From: Bacillus massilinigeriensis
GTDB taxonomy: Bacteria > Bacillota > Bacilli > Bacillales > Cytobacillaceae
NCBI RefSeq assembly: GCF_900117315.1
Contig: NZ_LT630337.1
Coordinates: 2,861,601-2,925,600 of the forward strand
Direction of reading: 5' to 3'
DNA length: 64,000 nt
Positions 1 through 8,920 of this stretch are shown piece by piece. Under the pieces are notes generated by a model. The model worked only from the letters and a program-made list of their open reading frames with translations. It was not told the origin of the DNA and did no database searches. A program made the translations under genes and the position numbers. How positions within the stretch are numbered: the first letter of the stretch is position 1; each line of letters opens with the position of its first letter.

Positions 1-53
1 TATTCCGCAAATTTCTTTATCTCGGGAAAATAAAACTTAGAAATTTCAAGGCT

Positions 54-88
54 GAAAAAATAGCCGCTAACACTAACGTGATAACGGC
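54..88 (-). terminator. Intrinsic terminator after ispA
   Basis: On the minus strand GCCGTTA pairs with TAGCGGC (one G-U pair) around an inner CAC/GTG pair, and the stem is followed by TATTTTTT. It lies about 50 bases past the ispA stop. In B. subtilis dxs follows ispA; here the ispA transcript appears to end before the window edge, so any dxs further left would need its own promoter or read-through. Confidence 0.7.
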
Positions 89-137
89 ACCTAAGTTATT
101 ATACCATACATTTTTTTTGGTCTCAATGAATCATGCA

Positions 138-1031
138 TTAATGGTCCCGATGTGCGATTAATAAAGTGATTTCTTCTAGCAAACTTGTTTTTAATCCGGT
201 TTCCTTTAACAATCTAAGGCTTTCATTTATGTGATTCTTTAACGCCCTTTTTGCCCCAGCTAAGGTTAATAATGCCGGGTAGGTCATTTTATGATTCTCT
301 TCGTCACTGCCTACTGGCTTACCTATTTTTTCTTCATCGCCTTCAAGGTCTAATATATCATCGCGAATTTGAAAGGCTAGTCCTAAATGATAGGCAAATT
401 TAGATAGAATCTTCTTTTCCATTTCGGTTGCTCTTGCAAGAATTGCACCAGCCAATATACTAAATTCAAGGAGCTTTCCTGTCTTATGTACATGAACATA
501 TTCAAGCTCTTCCAGGGTTAGCTTTTTTCCTTCCGCCTCCATGTCGGCAACCTGACCCCCAACCATTCCTTCTGCACCAGAGGCCTTTGCAAATTCTTGA
601 ATGATGGCAATTTTTTGATCGGCATCAGCATGTTCGGATGGTATTTGAGCAATTAATTGAAATCCATAGGTTAATAATGCATCACCAGAAAGAGTAGCTA
701 TGGCTTCACCAAACACCTTGTGATTTGTCGGTTTTCCCCTTCGTAAGTCATCATCATCCATTGAAGGCAGATCATCATGAATTAATGAATAGGTATGAAT
801 CATTTCAATGGCACTAGCGACTTCCAAGCCCTTTTCTATTGGTTTATCAAAAGCTTTTAGTGTGGCAAATAATAATAATGGACGAATACGTTTTCCACCT
901 GCATTTAAGGAATAAAGCATTGATTCTTTTAATATTTGAGGTGCATCAAGCTTATCAACACTTTCATTTAGCTTTTGAATGAGCATTTCTTTTTGAGATT
1001 CTGCAAAAGATCCTAGATTATCATTATCCAC
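138..1031 (-). CDS. ispA: Farnesyl diphosphate synthase (geranyltranstransferase)
   Basis: This cytosolic prenyltransferase condenses isopentenyl diphosphate with dimethylallyl and geranyl diphosphate to make farnesyl diphosphate, the precursor of undecaprenyl phosphate, heptaprenyl chains and quinone tails. Both aspartate-rich metal and substrate motifs are visible: HDDLPSMDDDD near residue 90 and QIRDDILD near residue 220. The ending HRDH is typical of the family. I chose the GTG at 1031 because GAGGAGG stands directly upstream; the longer reading with an ATG at 1073 runs back into xseB. The GTG lies one base after the xseB stop, so translation is probably coupled in the xseA-xseB-ispA operon. 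Confidence 0.93.
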   Translation of the reverse strand: MDNDNLGSFAESQKEMLIQKLNESVDKLDAPQILKESMLYSLNAGGKRIRPLLLFATLKAFDKPIEKGLEVASAIEMIHTYSLIHDDLPSMDDDDLRRGKPTNHKVFGEAIATLSGDALLTYGFQLIAQIPSEHADADQKIAIIQEFAKASGAEGMVGGQVADMEAEGKKLTLEELEYVHVHKTGKLLEFSILAGAILARATEMEKKILSKFAYHLGLAFQIRDDILDLEGDEEKIGKPVGSDEENHKMTYPALLTLAGAKRALKNHINESLRLLKETGLKTSLLEEITLLIAHRDH

Positions 1032-1032
1032 T

Positions 1033-1266
1033 CTAGTTATCCTCCTCAATAGAAAAGCCTTCCTTCTGTCCATCCTCCGTTAAAATTTGTGTTAATTGAC
1101 CTTCCACACGCTTTAACTTATCATGGCAAAATTTAGATAGCTCCATACCCTTTTGATAAATAGAAATGGCCTCTTCGAGAGGTACATCTCCCTCCTCTAA
1201 CTTTTCAACAATCTCCTCTAATTGATCCATCGCCTCTTCAAAGGTCATTTTTTGATCGTTACTCAT
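1033..1266 (-). CDS. xseB: Exodeoxyribonuclease VII small subunit
   Basis: XseB is the small subunit of exonuclease VII, which degrades single-stranded DNA in the cytoplasm; several copies bind each XseA. The 77-residue product begins with the typical helix-forming stretch [18 protein letters not shown], followed by [13 protein letters not shown] and a second helix, CHDKLKRVE, as expected for the helical-hairpin family. The length is normal. The start overlaps the end of xseA by eight bases and the stop lies one base before the ispA start, which indicates a tight operon. Confidence 0.95.
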   Translation of the reverse strand: MSNDQKMTFEEAMDQLEEIVEKLEEGDVPLEEAISIYQKGMELSKFCHDKLKRVEGQLTQILTEDGQKEGFSIEEDN

Positions 1267-2611
1267 TTTTACTCCCCCCCTGTATGTCTTTTACCTCACA
1301 ATAAATGGTTCCATCTGATAACTTTACATTGATTCGATCATTTATATTAACTTGCTCTGTACTCTTAACTAGCTTTCCATCTTCCCCGTAGACGACACTG
1401 TATCCTCTACTCATAATTTTCAATGGATTTAACGCCTCTAAGGTTGAAATCACATGAGAATATTTCTGGATATTCTTTGAAAGGATTAATGACATGGAAC
1501 GATTAAGATTCCTAAGAATGACTTGATGCTTTTGTTTATATTGAATAACCTGTTCATTTGGTGATTTAAGTACTAATCTCTTCTCCAATTGAATAAATTG
1601 CTCACTCTTTTGCTCTAATAATTTACCAGTTCCCTTTATAAGCTCTTCTTTCATTTTGTCTACTTGCTCTAATTTTTGCTCATATAACTTATGTGGGTAG
1701 CGGAAGGCATAAGACTTCTGCAGGCGTTCTAAACGATCACCTTGGATGGAGATCTTCTTCTTCATGGTTCTCATTAATCTTGTCTGATTTGTATAAATCT
1801 TGCCAAGAAGTTCATCGATATGTGGAACCGCCAGCTCTGCTGCTCCTGTTGGAGTAGGTGCCCTTTTGTCTGCAACAAAATCTGCAATCGTTACATCAGT
1901 CTCATGTCCTACTGCTGAAATAATTGGAATGGAAGAAGAAAAAATCGCTCTTGCAACTATTTCTTCATTAAATGCCCATAATTCCTCAATCGATCCCCCT
2001 CCTCGACCGACAATTAATACATCAATTTCCTCTTGTTCATTCGCAAGTTGAATCGCATGAACGATGGAGGGTGCCGCTTGATTCCCTTGGACAAGTGCAG
2101 GAATAAGCAGGATATTTGCAATAGGATACCGCCTTTTGATGGTTGTGATAATATCCCGAATAGCCGCTCCTGTAGGTGAAGTAATTACTCCAATTGTTTT
2201 CGGGTATTTTGGTATCTTTTTCTTAAACTGAGGAGAGAAAAGCTGCTCTTTTTCCAATTTTTCCTTCAATTGTTCAAATGCTAAATATAGCTCACCTATT
2301 CCGTCTGGCTGCATTTCCTTAATATAAACCTGATATTGACCACTTGATTCAAATAAGGAAATATCCCCTTTGATAAGAACCTTCATTCCATTTTCAGGAG
2401 TGAATTTCAAAGTACGATTATACCTTGAAAACATTACAGCTAATATGCGTGCCTTTTCATCCTTTAAGGTAAAATACATATGTCCACTAGAATGCTGTTT
2501 AAAATTGGAGATTTCCCCCTTTACAAACACATTTTGAAGATGGGGATCCACATCAAATTTTCTTTTTATGTATTTAGTTAATGCAGTGACAGATAAATAA
2601 CGATTTTCCAT
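1259..2611 (-). CDS. xseA: Exodeoxyribonuclease VII large subunit
   Basis: XseA is the catalytic subunit of exonuclease VII, which processes single-stranded DNA in either direction. The 450-residue protein has an N-terminal OB-fold (residues 1-100, including [11 protein letters not shown] and GHMYFTLKD), a catalytic domain with [14 protein letters not shown] and [15 protein letters not shown], and the [19 protein letters not shown] segment, followed by a long coiled-coil region that binds XseB. The ATG at 2611 is preceded by AAAGGAG. In B. subtilis folD sits between nusB and xseA; here only about 100 bases and a large hairpin separate them. Confidence 0.96.
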   Translation of the reverse strand: MENRYLSVTALTKYIKRKFDVDPHLQNVFVKGEISNFKQHSSGHMYFTLKDEKARILAVMFSRYNRTLKFTPENGMKVLIKGDISLFESSGQYQVYIKEMQPDGIGELYLAFEQLKEKLEKEQLFSPQFKKKIPKYPKTIGVITSPTGAAIRDIITTIKRRYPIANILLIPALVQGNQAAPSIVHAIQLANEQEEIDVLIVGRGGGSIEELWAFNEEIVARAIFSSSIPIISAVGHETDVTIADFVADKRAPTPTGAAELAVPHIDELLGKIYTNQTRLMRTMKKKISIQGDRLERLQKSYAFRYPHKLYEQKLEQVDKMKEELIKGTGKLLEQKSEQFIQLEKRLVLKSPNEQVIQYKQKHQVILRNLNRSMSLILSKNIQKYSHVISTLEALNPLKIMSRGYSVVYGEDGKLVKSTEQVNINDRINVKLSDGTIYCEVKDIQGGSKNE

Positions 2612-2665
2612 ATTAGAACTCCTTTGTTCTTGAACTACTGAATGAAGGAATGAAAATCAGGCTCT

Positions 2666-2714
2666 AACACAATAAGTGAAACCCCCCAGTAGTGGAAGTT
2701 TCACTTATTGTGTT
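2666..2714 (-). terminator. Long hairpin directly after nusB
   Basis: A perfect 17-base inverted repeat (arms 2666-2682 and 2698-2714, loop of 15) begins inside the nusB stop codon. On the minus strand it is followed by AGAGCCTGATTTTC rather than a run of T, so it is a poor intrinsic terminator. It may act as an mRNA 3'-end stabiliser or partial terminator between nusB and xseA. It occupies the place where folD is found in B. subtilis. Confidence 0.6.
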
Positions 2715-3096
2715 ATTGCTTCACTTTGGATAACACAGCATTTATAAACCGACTTGACTGATCATCTCCATATAACTTCGCAATTTCAATTGCTTCGTCA
2801 AATACCACATTTTCTGGTACTTCATCATGGCAAAAATGAAGTTCAAAAATAGCAAGTCTTAAAAGATTACGGTCCACATTGGCTAGACGGTCAATGGTCC
2901 ATTTCTCTAGATTATTTACGATTAGTTGATCGATTGAATCCCTTTTCTCAATAACTCCATAGACTAATCGATTTAAGTATTCATCTTGCGGAGAACCGTC
3001 CAAAACATGATGAATCGCATCACTCGGCTCTACATCGCTAATATCAATTTGAAATAAGGCCTGTAAAGCCTTTTCTCTTGCTGTTCTTCTTTTCAT
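2713..3096 (-). CDS. nusB: Transcription antitermination factor NusB
   Basis: NusB binds boxA RNA with NusE (ribosomal protein S10) and supports rRNA antitermination. The 127-residue all-helical protein starts MKRRTAREKALQALFQID, has the family signature LVYGVIEKRDSID in the middle, and ends with NVVFDEAIEIAKLYGDDQSSRFINAVLSKV, the conserved C-terminal helices. The length is standard. It is preceded by a terminator after yqhY and a possible extended -10 promoter, so it probably starts its own transcription unit, with xseA downstream. Confidence 0.96.
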   Translation of the reverse strand: MKRRTAREKALQALFQIDISDVEPSDAIHHVLDGSPQDEYLNRLVYGVIEKRDSIDQLIVNNLEKWTIDRLANVDRNLLRLAIFELHFCHDEVPENVVFDEAIEIAKLYGDDQSSRFINAVLSKVKQ

Positions 3097-3146
3097 TTTA
3101 TTCTAAAACTCCTTTAAGGATGGGTTATCCTAAATATCATAACAAA

Positions 3147-3155
3147 ATCATAGCA
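3147..3155 (-). promoter_or_regulatory. Possible extended -10 promoter of nusB
   Basis: The minus strand reads TGCTATGAT, an extended -10 element (TGnTATnAT form), about 50 bases upstream of the nusB start. No good -35 hexamer is visible. The terminator between yqhY and nusB makes a promoter in this gap likely. Confidence 0.4.
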
Positions 3156-3273
3156 TAACTGATATAACTTCGCATAATTCATTCTTTATTTTCCCTAAAA
3201 ACTTGATAAAACATGCTATTATCCTTAATAAAGTGATGCTCAACTTAAACCAGATATGTATGTATAGACTGCT

Positions 3274-3313
3274 AAAAAGAAGAAAGCCAAAGACTAAGTA
3301 TTTTGTCTCTGGC
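3274..3313 (-). terminator. Intrinsic terminator after yqhY
   Basis: On the minus strand GCCAGAGAC pairs with GTCTTTGGC (one G-U pair) around a ten-base loop, followed by TTTCTTCTTTTT. It lies just past the yqhY stop and ends the accB-accC-yqhY transcript. Confidence 0.8.
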
Positions 3314-3323
3314 TCGATTTTGC

Positions 3324-3731
3324 TTATTCTTCGGCTTCTTTTTCAGACTCGTGCTTCGGATTTTCAAATTGTATACCAACAATATGAATATTAACTTCCT
3401 CGGCATCAAGAGCAGTCATATTTAGCAAGGCTTGGCGGATATTATCTTGAATCTTTTGAGCTACGGTTGGAATAGAAACTCCGAACTTCATAGAACAGTA
3501 TACATCTACTTTAATTCCCTCTTCGGAAAGCTCCACTTTAACACCTTTACCGTGGTTTTTCTTTCCTAATCGTTCCACCACACCTGCTGCGAAATTTCCT
3601 CTCATTTGTGCTACGCCTTCGACTTCCGATGCAGCAATGCCTGCAATTACCTCAATTACTTCAGGAGCAATTTCTACTTTTCCAAGACCTGTATTTCCTG
3701 GATTCATTTCTAAGATGTTGTTTTCGCTCAT
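3324..3731 (-). CDS. yqhY: Asp23/Gls24 family envelope stress protein YqhY
   Basis: YqhY belongs to the Asp23/Gls24 (DUF322) family. In B. subtilis it is encoded with accB-accC, and its loss disturbs acetyl-CoA carboxylase activity; the biochemical role is not settled. The protein shows the family core GKVEIAPEVIEVIAGIAA at the N-terminus, then SEVEGVAQMRGNF and a C-terminal VNIHIVGIQFE strand. I prefer the ATG at 3731 because GGGGGTG lies six bases upstream; an in-frame GTG at 3740 falls inside that ribosome site. The acidic C-terminus (ESEKEAEE) is typical. The start follows the accC stop by 15 bases. Confidence 0.9.
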   Translation of the reverse strand: MSENNILEMNPGNTGLGKVEIAPEVIEVIAGIAASEVEGVAQMRGNFAAGVVERLGKKNHGKGVKVELSEEGIKVDVYCSMKFGVSIPTVAQKIQDNIRQALLNMTALDAEEVNIHIVGIQFENPKHESEKEAEE

Positions 3732-3746
3732 TCTGTGCACCCCCAG

Positions 3747-5105
3747 TTAACTTTCTGAATTCATTACATCATACATTTCTAAAAACTTCGTATTGAAATT
3801 ACCCTCAACAAATTTTTCATGGTTGAGAAGTTTCAAATGAAATGGAATGGTCGTATGAATTCCTTCGATTACAAATTCACTTAATGCACGTTTCATTCTA
3901 GAAATCGCTTCATCACGACTTTTTCCATAGGTTATGACCTTCGCAATCATAGAATCATAATACGGCGGAATAGAATAACCTGGATAAGCAGCAGAATCGA
4001 TGCGTACTCCAAGACCTCCTGGCGGCAAGTACATCTTAATTTTACCAGGGGAAGGCATAAAGTTCTTTGAAGGATTTTCAGCATTAATTCTACATTCGAT
4101 TGCCCAACCTTGAAAATTAACTTCAGATTGCATGAAATTTAATTTATCACCAGATGCAACCTTAATTTGCTCCTTGATTAAATCTACTCCAGTAACCATT
4201 TCTGTAACAGGATGTTCTACTTGAATTCTGGTATTCATTTCCATAAAGTAAAATTTACGATTGCGATAATCATATATAAATTCTACCGTGCCAGCCCCAG
4301 TATAATCAACTGCTTTTGCAGCTTTTACTGCAGCGTTCCCCATTTCCTCGCGAATTTCTCCGTCAAGAGCAGGAGACGGGGTTTCTTCAAGTAATTTCTG
4401 AAGCCTTCTTTGTATAGAACAGTCTCTTTCTCCTAAGTGAACCACATTTCCATGTTCATCCGCAAGTACTTGGATCTCAACATGTCGGAAATCCTCAATA
4501 AATTTCTCTAAATAAACTCCTGGATTTCCAAATGCAGTTAACGCTTCCTGCTGTGTTATATTAATTCCCTTAATTAATTCTTGTTCATTTCTGGCGATAC
4601 GAATCCCTTTTCCTCCACCACCAGCTGTTGCTTTGATAATAACCGGATATTCTATTTGATTTGCTATTTCAATGGCCTCATCAACATTTCTAATTATTCC
4701 CTGTGAGCCTGGGACAATTGGGACCCCAGCTTCTCTCATGGTTTCACGGGCAATATCCTTTGTGCCCATTTTGTTAATAGCTTCTGGTGTTGGGCCAACA
4801 AACTTGATATTTACCTCCCTACAAAGTTCAGCAAAATCCGCATTTTCCGCTAAAAATCCGTATCCAGGATGGATTGCATCACATCCTGTTAATCTTGCCA
4901 CACTAATAATGTTAGCGAAATTTAAATAGCTTTCTTTTGATACTTTTGGTCCAATACAATATGCTTCATCGGCTAGCTGAACATGTAAGGATTCCTTATC
5001 TGCCTCAGAATATACAGCAACTGACTCAATTCCCATTTCACGGCAAGCACGAATAATTCTTACTGCGATTTCGCCTCTATTTGCAATTAATAGTTTTTTT
5101 ATCAT
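3747..5105 (-). CDS. accC: Acetyl-CoA carboxylase, biotin carboxylase subunit
   Basis: AccC carboxylates the biotin on AccB using ATP and bicarbonate, the first half-reaction of malonyl-CoA synthesis. The 452-residue protein starts [18 protein letters not shown]. It has the ATP-grasp glycine-rich loop [16 protein letters not shown] near residue 160, the active-site stretch [13 protein letters not shown], and the catalytic [16 protein letters not shown] segment near residue 290. Length and motifs are normal. It follows accB by 15 bases and precedes yqhY, the usual Bacillus arrangement. The carboxyltransferase subunits are not in this window. Confidence 0.97.
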   Translation of the reverse strand: MIKKLLIANRGEIAVRIIRACREMGIESVAVYSEADKESLHVQLADEAYCIGPKVSKESYLNFANIISVARLTGCDAIHPGYGFLAENADFAELCREVNIKFVGPTPEAINKMGTKDIARETMREAGVPIVPGSQGIIRNVDEAIEIANQIEYPVIIKATAGGGGKGIRIARNEQELIKGINITQQEALTAFGNPGVYLEKFIEDFRHVEIQVLADEHGNVVHLGERDCSIQRRLQKLLEETPSPALDGEIREEMGNAAVKAAKAVDYTGAGTVEFIYDYRNRKFYFMEMNTRIQVEHPVTEMVTGVDLIKEQIKVASGDKLNFMQSEVNFQGWAIECRINAENPSKNFMPSPGKIKMYLPPGGLGVRIDSAAYPGYSIPPYYDSMIAKVITYGKSRDEAISRMKRALSEFVIEGIHTTIPFHLKLLNHEKFVEGNFNTKFLEMYDVMNSES

Positions 5106-5120
5106 TCCAAAGAACTCCCT

Positions 5121-5630
5121 TTATTCAGGCTTTACTAAAAATAACGGTTGACCGTATTCAACGAGTTGGCCGTCTTTAACAAGAATTTCAACTATCTCAC
5201 CATTAACCTCTGCCTCAATTTCGTTAAATAACTTCATAGCCTCGATAATACATACAACAGAGTCATTTGTAACCTTAGAACCTAGTTTTACATATGGTTC
5301 TGCCTCTGGAGATGACGCTTGATAAAATGTACCAACCATTGGAGAAGTGATTTTATGTAAATCTGTGTTCTCCACTTCAACTGCAGCTTCTTTAGCAGGT
5401 GCTTCTACCTTCACCTCAGGTTTTACTTCTTGTTTGACAACCGGTGCTGCTGCTTGAGGTGCTGCTACTTCCTCAACAGCTACTTGTTTTACCGGTTGAG
5501 CGATGGCAACTGTTTCTGTTGTCTTTTTCTTCATTTTGATTTTGGATCCATCACTTTCATAAACAAATTCATCGATATTGGATTGATCAACTAATTTAAT
5601 CAATTCCCTAATTTCTTGCACTTTTAGCAT
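5121..5630 (-). CDS. accB: Acetyl-CoA carboxylase, biotin carboxyl carrier protein
   Basis: AccB carries the biotin that shuttles the carboxyl group between AccC and the carboxyltransferase. The N-terminal helix [18 protein letters not shown] is followed by a flexible Ala/Pro/Val/Lys/Glu-rich linker (about residues 40-90) and a C-terminal biotinyl domain with EAMKLFNEI, whose Lys is biotinylated, near residue 135. I chose the ATG at 5630, which has AAGGGGTG six bases upstream; the GTG at 5639 lies within that site. It is the first gene of an accB-accC-yqhY unit. A promoter with a FapR-like site lies upstream. Confidence 0.94.
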   Translation of the reverse strand: MLKVQEIRELIKLVDQSNIDEFVYESDGSKIKMKKKTTETVAIAQPVKQVAVEEVAAPQAAAPVVKQEVKPEVKVEAPAKEAAVEVENTDLHKITSPMVGTFYQASSPEAEPYVKLGSKVTNDSVVCIIEAMKLFNEIEAEVNGEIVEILVKDGQLVEYGQPLFLVKPE

Positions 5631-5657
5631 ACTTGCCACCCCTTAAATTTTATGTAA

Positions 5658-5705
5658 TTATGACTAAATACTAATATCATACGATAATACCTACTAGAAG
5701 TTCAA
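5658..5705 (-). promoter_or_regulatory. accB promoter with FapR-like site
   Basis: A sigma-A-type promoter is visible on the minus strand: TTGAAC at 5700-5705, an 18-base spacer, and TATGAT at 5676-5681. Immediately downstream, at 5658-5674, lies TTAGTATTTAGTCATAA, which resembles the FapR operator as I remember it (TTAGTACCTAGTCTTAA), 14 of 17 positions. Its position over the transcription start would suit a repressor. The promoter is reasonably supported; the FapR assignment is inference. Confidence 0.5.
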
Positions 5706-5789
5706 TAAATAGAATATTTTCATTTCTATAATAATACTTCTATCCCCTTATTTAAAAACATTTTTTTATTTTTCGAAAAATTTGTGAAT

Positions 5790-5822
5790 AAAAAAAGGAG
5801 AGGGTATTTTCCCCCTCTTCCT
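5790..5822 (-). terminator. Intrinsic terminator after spoIIIAH
   Basis: On the minus strand a GAGGG/CCCTC stem extended by GGA/TCC is followed by a run of seven T. It starts six bases past the spoIIIAH stop and ends the spoIIIA operon. Confidence 0.75.
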
Positions 5823-5828
5823 GTATCC

Positions 5829-6395
5829 TTATTTTGTTGGTTGGAATTCTACTGCTGCTACTTGTAAATGTCCTAACTCCTTTTTGACCTGTTGCAGAAT
5901 TTTATTTGCTTCAGCTTTAGAATGCTTATCAGATTTAACTGTAATACGAACTTCTTCTCCATCTGCTCTAACTAATGCATCGTCATATCCCATGGAAATA
6001 ATCAGGGTTTCAAGTACCTGTTCCTTATGTTCTGTTTTCTCTAACTCATCTACTTTCTCAATTGCTTGGTTCCGTTGATCTGCAGGTAAATCAGTGGAAG
6101 CCATTATTTCTGTTAGTCTTTCCTTCTCTTCACTTCTCTCTGCCTCAATATCTAATCGCAATTGTTCAAATTGTTCATCGCTAGCATTTTCTGAAATAAC
6201 TGTTACGCCATCAGACTGTTCTCCTGTTGCCTTATTTTCCTTTGTTCCATTTGCCGTTTCACTAGTTTTCTTTTTTTCCTCTACCTTTGTTAGCTGGTCC
6301 CCTTTTTGCTCAGGTGAAGTAATATAATAGACTGATAATACTACGACTAAACTTAACATTGTTAATAACCAAACCGTTTGTTTTTTCAATAACAT
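5829..6395 (-). CDS. spoIIIAH: Stage III sporulation protein AH
   Basis: SpoIIIAH is made in the mother cell. Its extracellular domain meets forespore SpoIIQ in the intermembrane space and forms part of the feeding channel that keeps the engulfed forespore active. The protein has one N-terminal membrane segment (about residues 8-25), an acidic, Lys-rich linker, and a C-terminal domain resembling the YscJ/FliF ring-building motif, with DADQRNQ-like turns and IISMGYDDALVRADGEEVRITVKS. At 188 residues it is slightly shorter than the B. subtilis protein (about 218). Last gene of the operon, three bases after spoIIIAG. Confidence 0.93.
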   Translation of the reverse strand: MLLKKQTVWLLTMLSLVVVLSVYYITSPEQKGDQLTKVEEKKKTSETANGTKENKATGEQSDGVTVISENASDEQFEQLRLDIEAERSEEKERLTEIMASTDLPADQRNQAIEKVDELEKTEHKEQVLETLIISMGYDDALVRADGEEVRITVKSDKHSKAEANKILQQVKKELGHLQVAAVEFQPTK

Positions 6396-6398
6396 TTT

Positions 6399-7058
6399 TT
6401 ATTCCCCCTTTGGTTTTTTCGGTAATACAGACACTCGATGCATCGGTACATCTAAAACTCTTGTAACTGCTTCAAAAATCCAACCTTTAACTTCAACATT
6501 CTCTGCTCCCTTGGCAACGACAAGAACCCCTCTTATCTCTGGCTTCTTCGTTTCTACCACAATCGGTCCTTCCTTTTCCCCTTCATTCGTAATGACCAGC
6601 TGTTCATCCTTTGATTGCTCCTCTATCATTCTTTTTCCACCCTGGGGATCTGTTTCTTCAGTAGTTTGAGAGTTTGTCACCGTGTTTTTTTCTAAAACCT
6701 TTTTTTCTGTTGCATCTACATTTACTACAACAATCACATCATCCACCCCGTTTATTTCCTCAAGGGCCTCCTTCAGCTGATTTTCATATCGGTTTTCATA
6801 TTCTTTTATCAAATCATTGCTTTTGGATTTACCTTGTCCAAACGTTGGGACATCTTCTTCTTTATTCGTTTGGTTATTAAAAACCGGCAAATCCGCATTA
6901 GATTCCCCGCTGAATAATAGATTGCTTAGCACCATGATAAAGGCTCCAAAAAGGAGAACAAGGAGCAGGTATTGATATTTATTTTTCTTCTTATCTCCAT
7001 TGCCACTTTCTGAAAATAGCTTTTTTAGTGTAGATAATGGTCCTTTGTCTTGACTCAT
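6399..7058 (-). CDS. spoIIIAG: Stage III sporulation protein AG
   Basis: SpoIIIAG forms the large ring of the SpoIIIA-SpoIIQ channel in the mother-cell membrane. A short cytoplasmic tail rich in Lys is followed by one membrane segment (about residues 28-50, YLLLVLLFGAFIMVLSNLLF). A secreted ring-building domain then contains YENQLKEALEEINGVDDVIVVVNVDA and, towards the end, PEIRGVLVVAKGAENVEVKGWIFEAV split by a beta-rich insertion. The length of 219 residues is near the family norm (about 229). The ATG directly follows the spoIIIAF stop, so translation is likely coupled. Confidence 0.93.
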   Translation of the reverse strand: MSQDKGPLSTLKKLFSESGNGDKKKNKYQYLLLVLLFGAFIMVLSNLLFSGESNADLPVFNNQTNKEEDVPTFGQGKSKSNDLIKEYENRYENQLKEALEEINGVDDVIVVVNVDATEKKVLEKNTVTNSQTTEETDPQGGKRMIEEQSKDEQLVITNEGEKEGPIVVETKKPEIRGVLVVAKGAENVEVKGWIFEAVTRVLDVPMHRVSVLPKKPKGE

Positions 7059-7664
7059 TTACGATGTGCTTCCCCCTTTTACCATGACATCAATCATTTC
7101 TTGCCCGACACCCCATTTTTCAGAAAGATGTGAAGTGATCCTTTCTAACGTATCGGATTGATCATTTGTTGGAGGGGATTCGTCAGTATTGATTTCAACT
7201 TTGCTAATGGCTTCAACCGTATTTGTTTTTTCCTCAATTGATGTGAGTTGAACTTTAATTTTCTCTACATTTTCTGGAAAGTTTCCTTGCGCTTGGTCAT
7301 TCACTGAAAGGTCAATATCTGTAATCATTAATCCGTACCCTGTCATCAACTCCTCTTGGGCGTCATTCTTCATTTGGACAGCCGTTTGTTCTAAAATATA
7401 TGCAGTTTGAGAGGCTTGTATTTCTTTTTTCTTAATTTCTATTAAATTTTCTGCATTTTTATCTTGGATAAATTCAAAGGTCGGAATCTGAAAATCCTGT
7501 GAAACGATTTTCAGAATTGGCGAAAGAATGATAGCCATAAGCAATAGACCTGTTACCATTTTGGTGTATTTTTGTAGATTAGAGTTTGGAAGAAGCATAT
7601 CAATGACCGTAGCCAGCAGGACAAAGAGAATGATATTTGTAATCCATTCGATTAAAAAATCCAT
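7059..7664 (-). CDS. spoIIIAF: Stage III sporulation protein AF
   Basis: SpoIIIAF is a component of the mother-cell channel complex. Two N-terminal membrane segments are visible (about residues 5-23 and 35-53), followed by an extracellular domain of about 140 residues with coiled-coil character and a ring-building-like fold near the C-terminus (LMTGYGLMITDIDLSV and later EAISKVEIN). The 201 residues match the family. GGAGGAAGGAGAGG lies upstream of the ATG. It abuts spoIIIAG and follows spoIIIAE by 15 bases. Confidence 0.92.
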   Translation of the reverse strand: MDFLIEWITNIILFVLLATVIDMLLPNSNLQKYTKMVTGLLLMAIILSPILKIVSQDFQIPTFEFIQDKNAENLIEIKKKEIQASQTAYILEQTAVQMKNDAQEELMTGYGLMITDIDLSVNDQAQGNFPENVEKIKVQLTSIEEKTNTVEAISKVEINTDESPPTNDQSDTLERITSHLSEKWGVGQEMIDVMVKGGSTS

Positions 7665-7679
7665 AACCTCTCCTTCCTC

Positions 7680-8879
7680 CTAACGAACCATCATCGTTAA
7701 ATTACCGGCTGCGATAATCACCGTAATACTTAGAAAAAACATGAGTGAAACAATCGCTAAGGCGGCAAATACATACATAATTGATTTACTTATCACATCC
7801 AAGCATTGTATGACTGGACCCCCACCCAGTGGCTGTAATATCGCTGCAGCAAATTTATAAATAAAGGAAATCATGAGAATCTTAATCGCAGGAAATGCAG
7901 AAATCATCAGAAGGATGGCCACGCCTGCTATTCCAACGGTATTTTTTAATAAGAGTGATGCGCTAATAACGGTATCCGTTGCGTCTGTAAACATTCTTCC
8001 GATTACCGGAATAAAGTTTCCTGTAATAAATTTTGCCGTTCTAATGGTGATTCCATCTGTAACCGCTGCAGATGCTCCTTGAACAGAAATAACTCCTAGA
8101 AAGACCGTTAAAAATAGCCCTAGTAGTCCGATACTCCAGTTCCTTATGAGGTTTGCTAGCTGTGTCACCTTATAATGATCGCTAAGAATACTAACAATAT
8201 TCAAAAGAGCAGCAAGAAATAATAATGGCAATATCACATATTGAATAAACATCCCACTCACATTCATCAGAAAAAGGATGACGGGATGAAAAAAGGCTGC
8301 AGATACTAATCCCCCAGAAGATGCAATTAAAGCGAGAAGCAGTGGGGTAAGGGCTAAAATAAATGACGTCATTGTACTTATGGCCTCATTTGTGTAATCG
8401 ATTGCTACATGAAAGCTATTAAGTGCTAGTATGATAAGCACCATAAAAACAATGGCATAGGCCACCTTGCTAATCGTTCCTTGCTCAAAGGCATTTTGAA
8501 GAGACTGTAGAAACATGCTGAAAACAGTTAATATAATCAGCGACCCTAACAATTTCCCATTCACAATGAATTCATGAAAAATAAAATTTAAAATTCCTTT
8601 TCCCCATTCTTCAAAGGAGAATTGCTTATCTCCTTTGACAAACTCATACAAACTTCCCTTCTGACTTTCTGGTAAATATCCGCCATATTTAGTTGTGACT
8701 TCCTCCCAAAATCCCTTAAGCTCATCCAAATCAAGATGATCAATTTGTTGATCAACCAGATCCTTAGGACTCGTGATTTCATCCTTGTTTATTTCCTCTG
8801 CGTGAGCTTGTACATTTGGAGTGATTAGGAGGATTAACAAGAAAGCAAAGAAGGAAAAGGTCGTTATCCGTTGCATCAT
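7680..8879 (-). CDS. spoIIIAE: Stage III sporulation protein AE
   Basis: SpoIIIAE is the large polytopic membrane protein of the SpoIIIA channel and may form its conduit; distant similarity to permeases has been noted for the family. A signal-like N-terminus (about residues 5-25, ending near AHA) precedes a hydrophilic region of about 80 residues, then at least seven membrane segments. The GTISKVAYAIVFMVLIILA and FKFAAAILQPLGGGPVIQ-like region is characteristic. At 399 residues it has the expected length. Two consecutive ATGs occur at the start; either could be used. Confidence 0.93.
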   Translation of the reverse strand: MMQRITTFSFFAFLLILLITPNVQAHAEEINKDEITSPKDLVDQQIDHLDLDELKGFWEEVTTKYGGYLPESQKGSLYEFVKGDKQFSFEEWGKGILNFIFHEFIVNGKLLGSLIILTVFSMFLQSLQNAFEQGTISKVAYAIVFMVLIILALNSFHVAIDYTNEAISTMTSFILALTPLLLALIASSGGLVSAAFFHPVILFLMNVSGMFIQYVILPLLFLAALLNIVSILSDHYKVTQLANLIRNWSIGLLGLFLTVFLGVISVQGASAAVTDGITIRTAKFITGNFIPVIGRMFTDATDTVISASLLLKNTVGIAGVAILLMISAFPAIKILMISFIYKFAAAILQPLGGGPVIQCLDVISKSIMYVFAALAIVSLMFFLSITVIIAAGNLTMMVR

Positions 8880-8920
8880 CTATTATTTCACCTACTCTAC
8901 AGCTTGTTTACTTGCAAGGT

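Noticed and set aside
3203-3394. 63-residue plus-strand frame at the yqhY terminator
   Set aside because: It runs through a terminator and the end of yqhY; no ribosome site.
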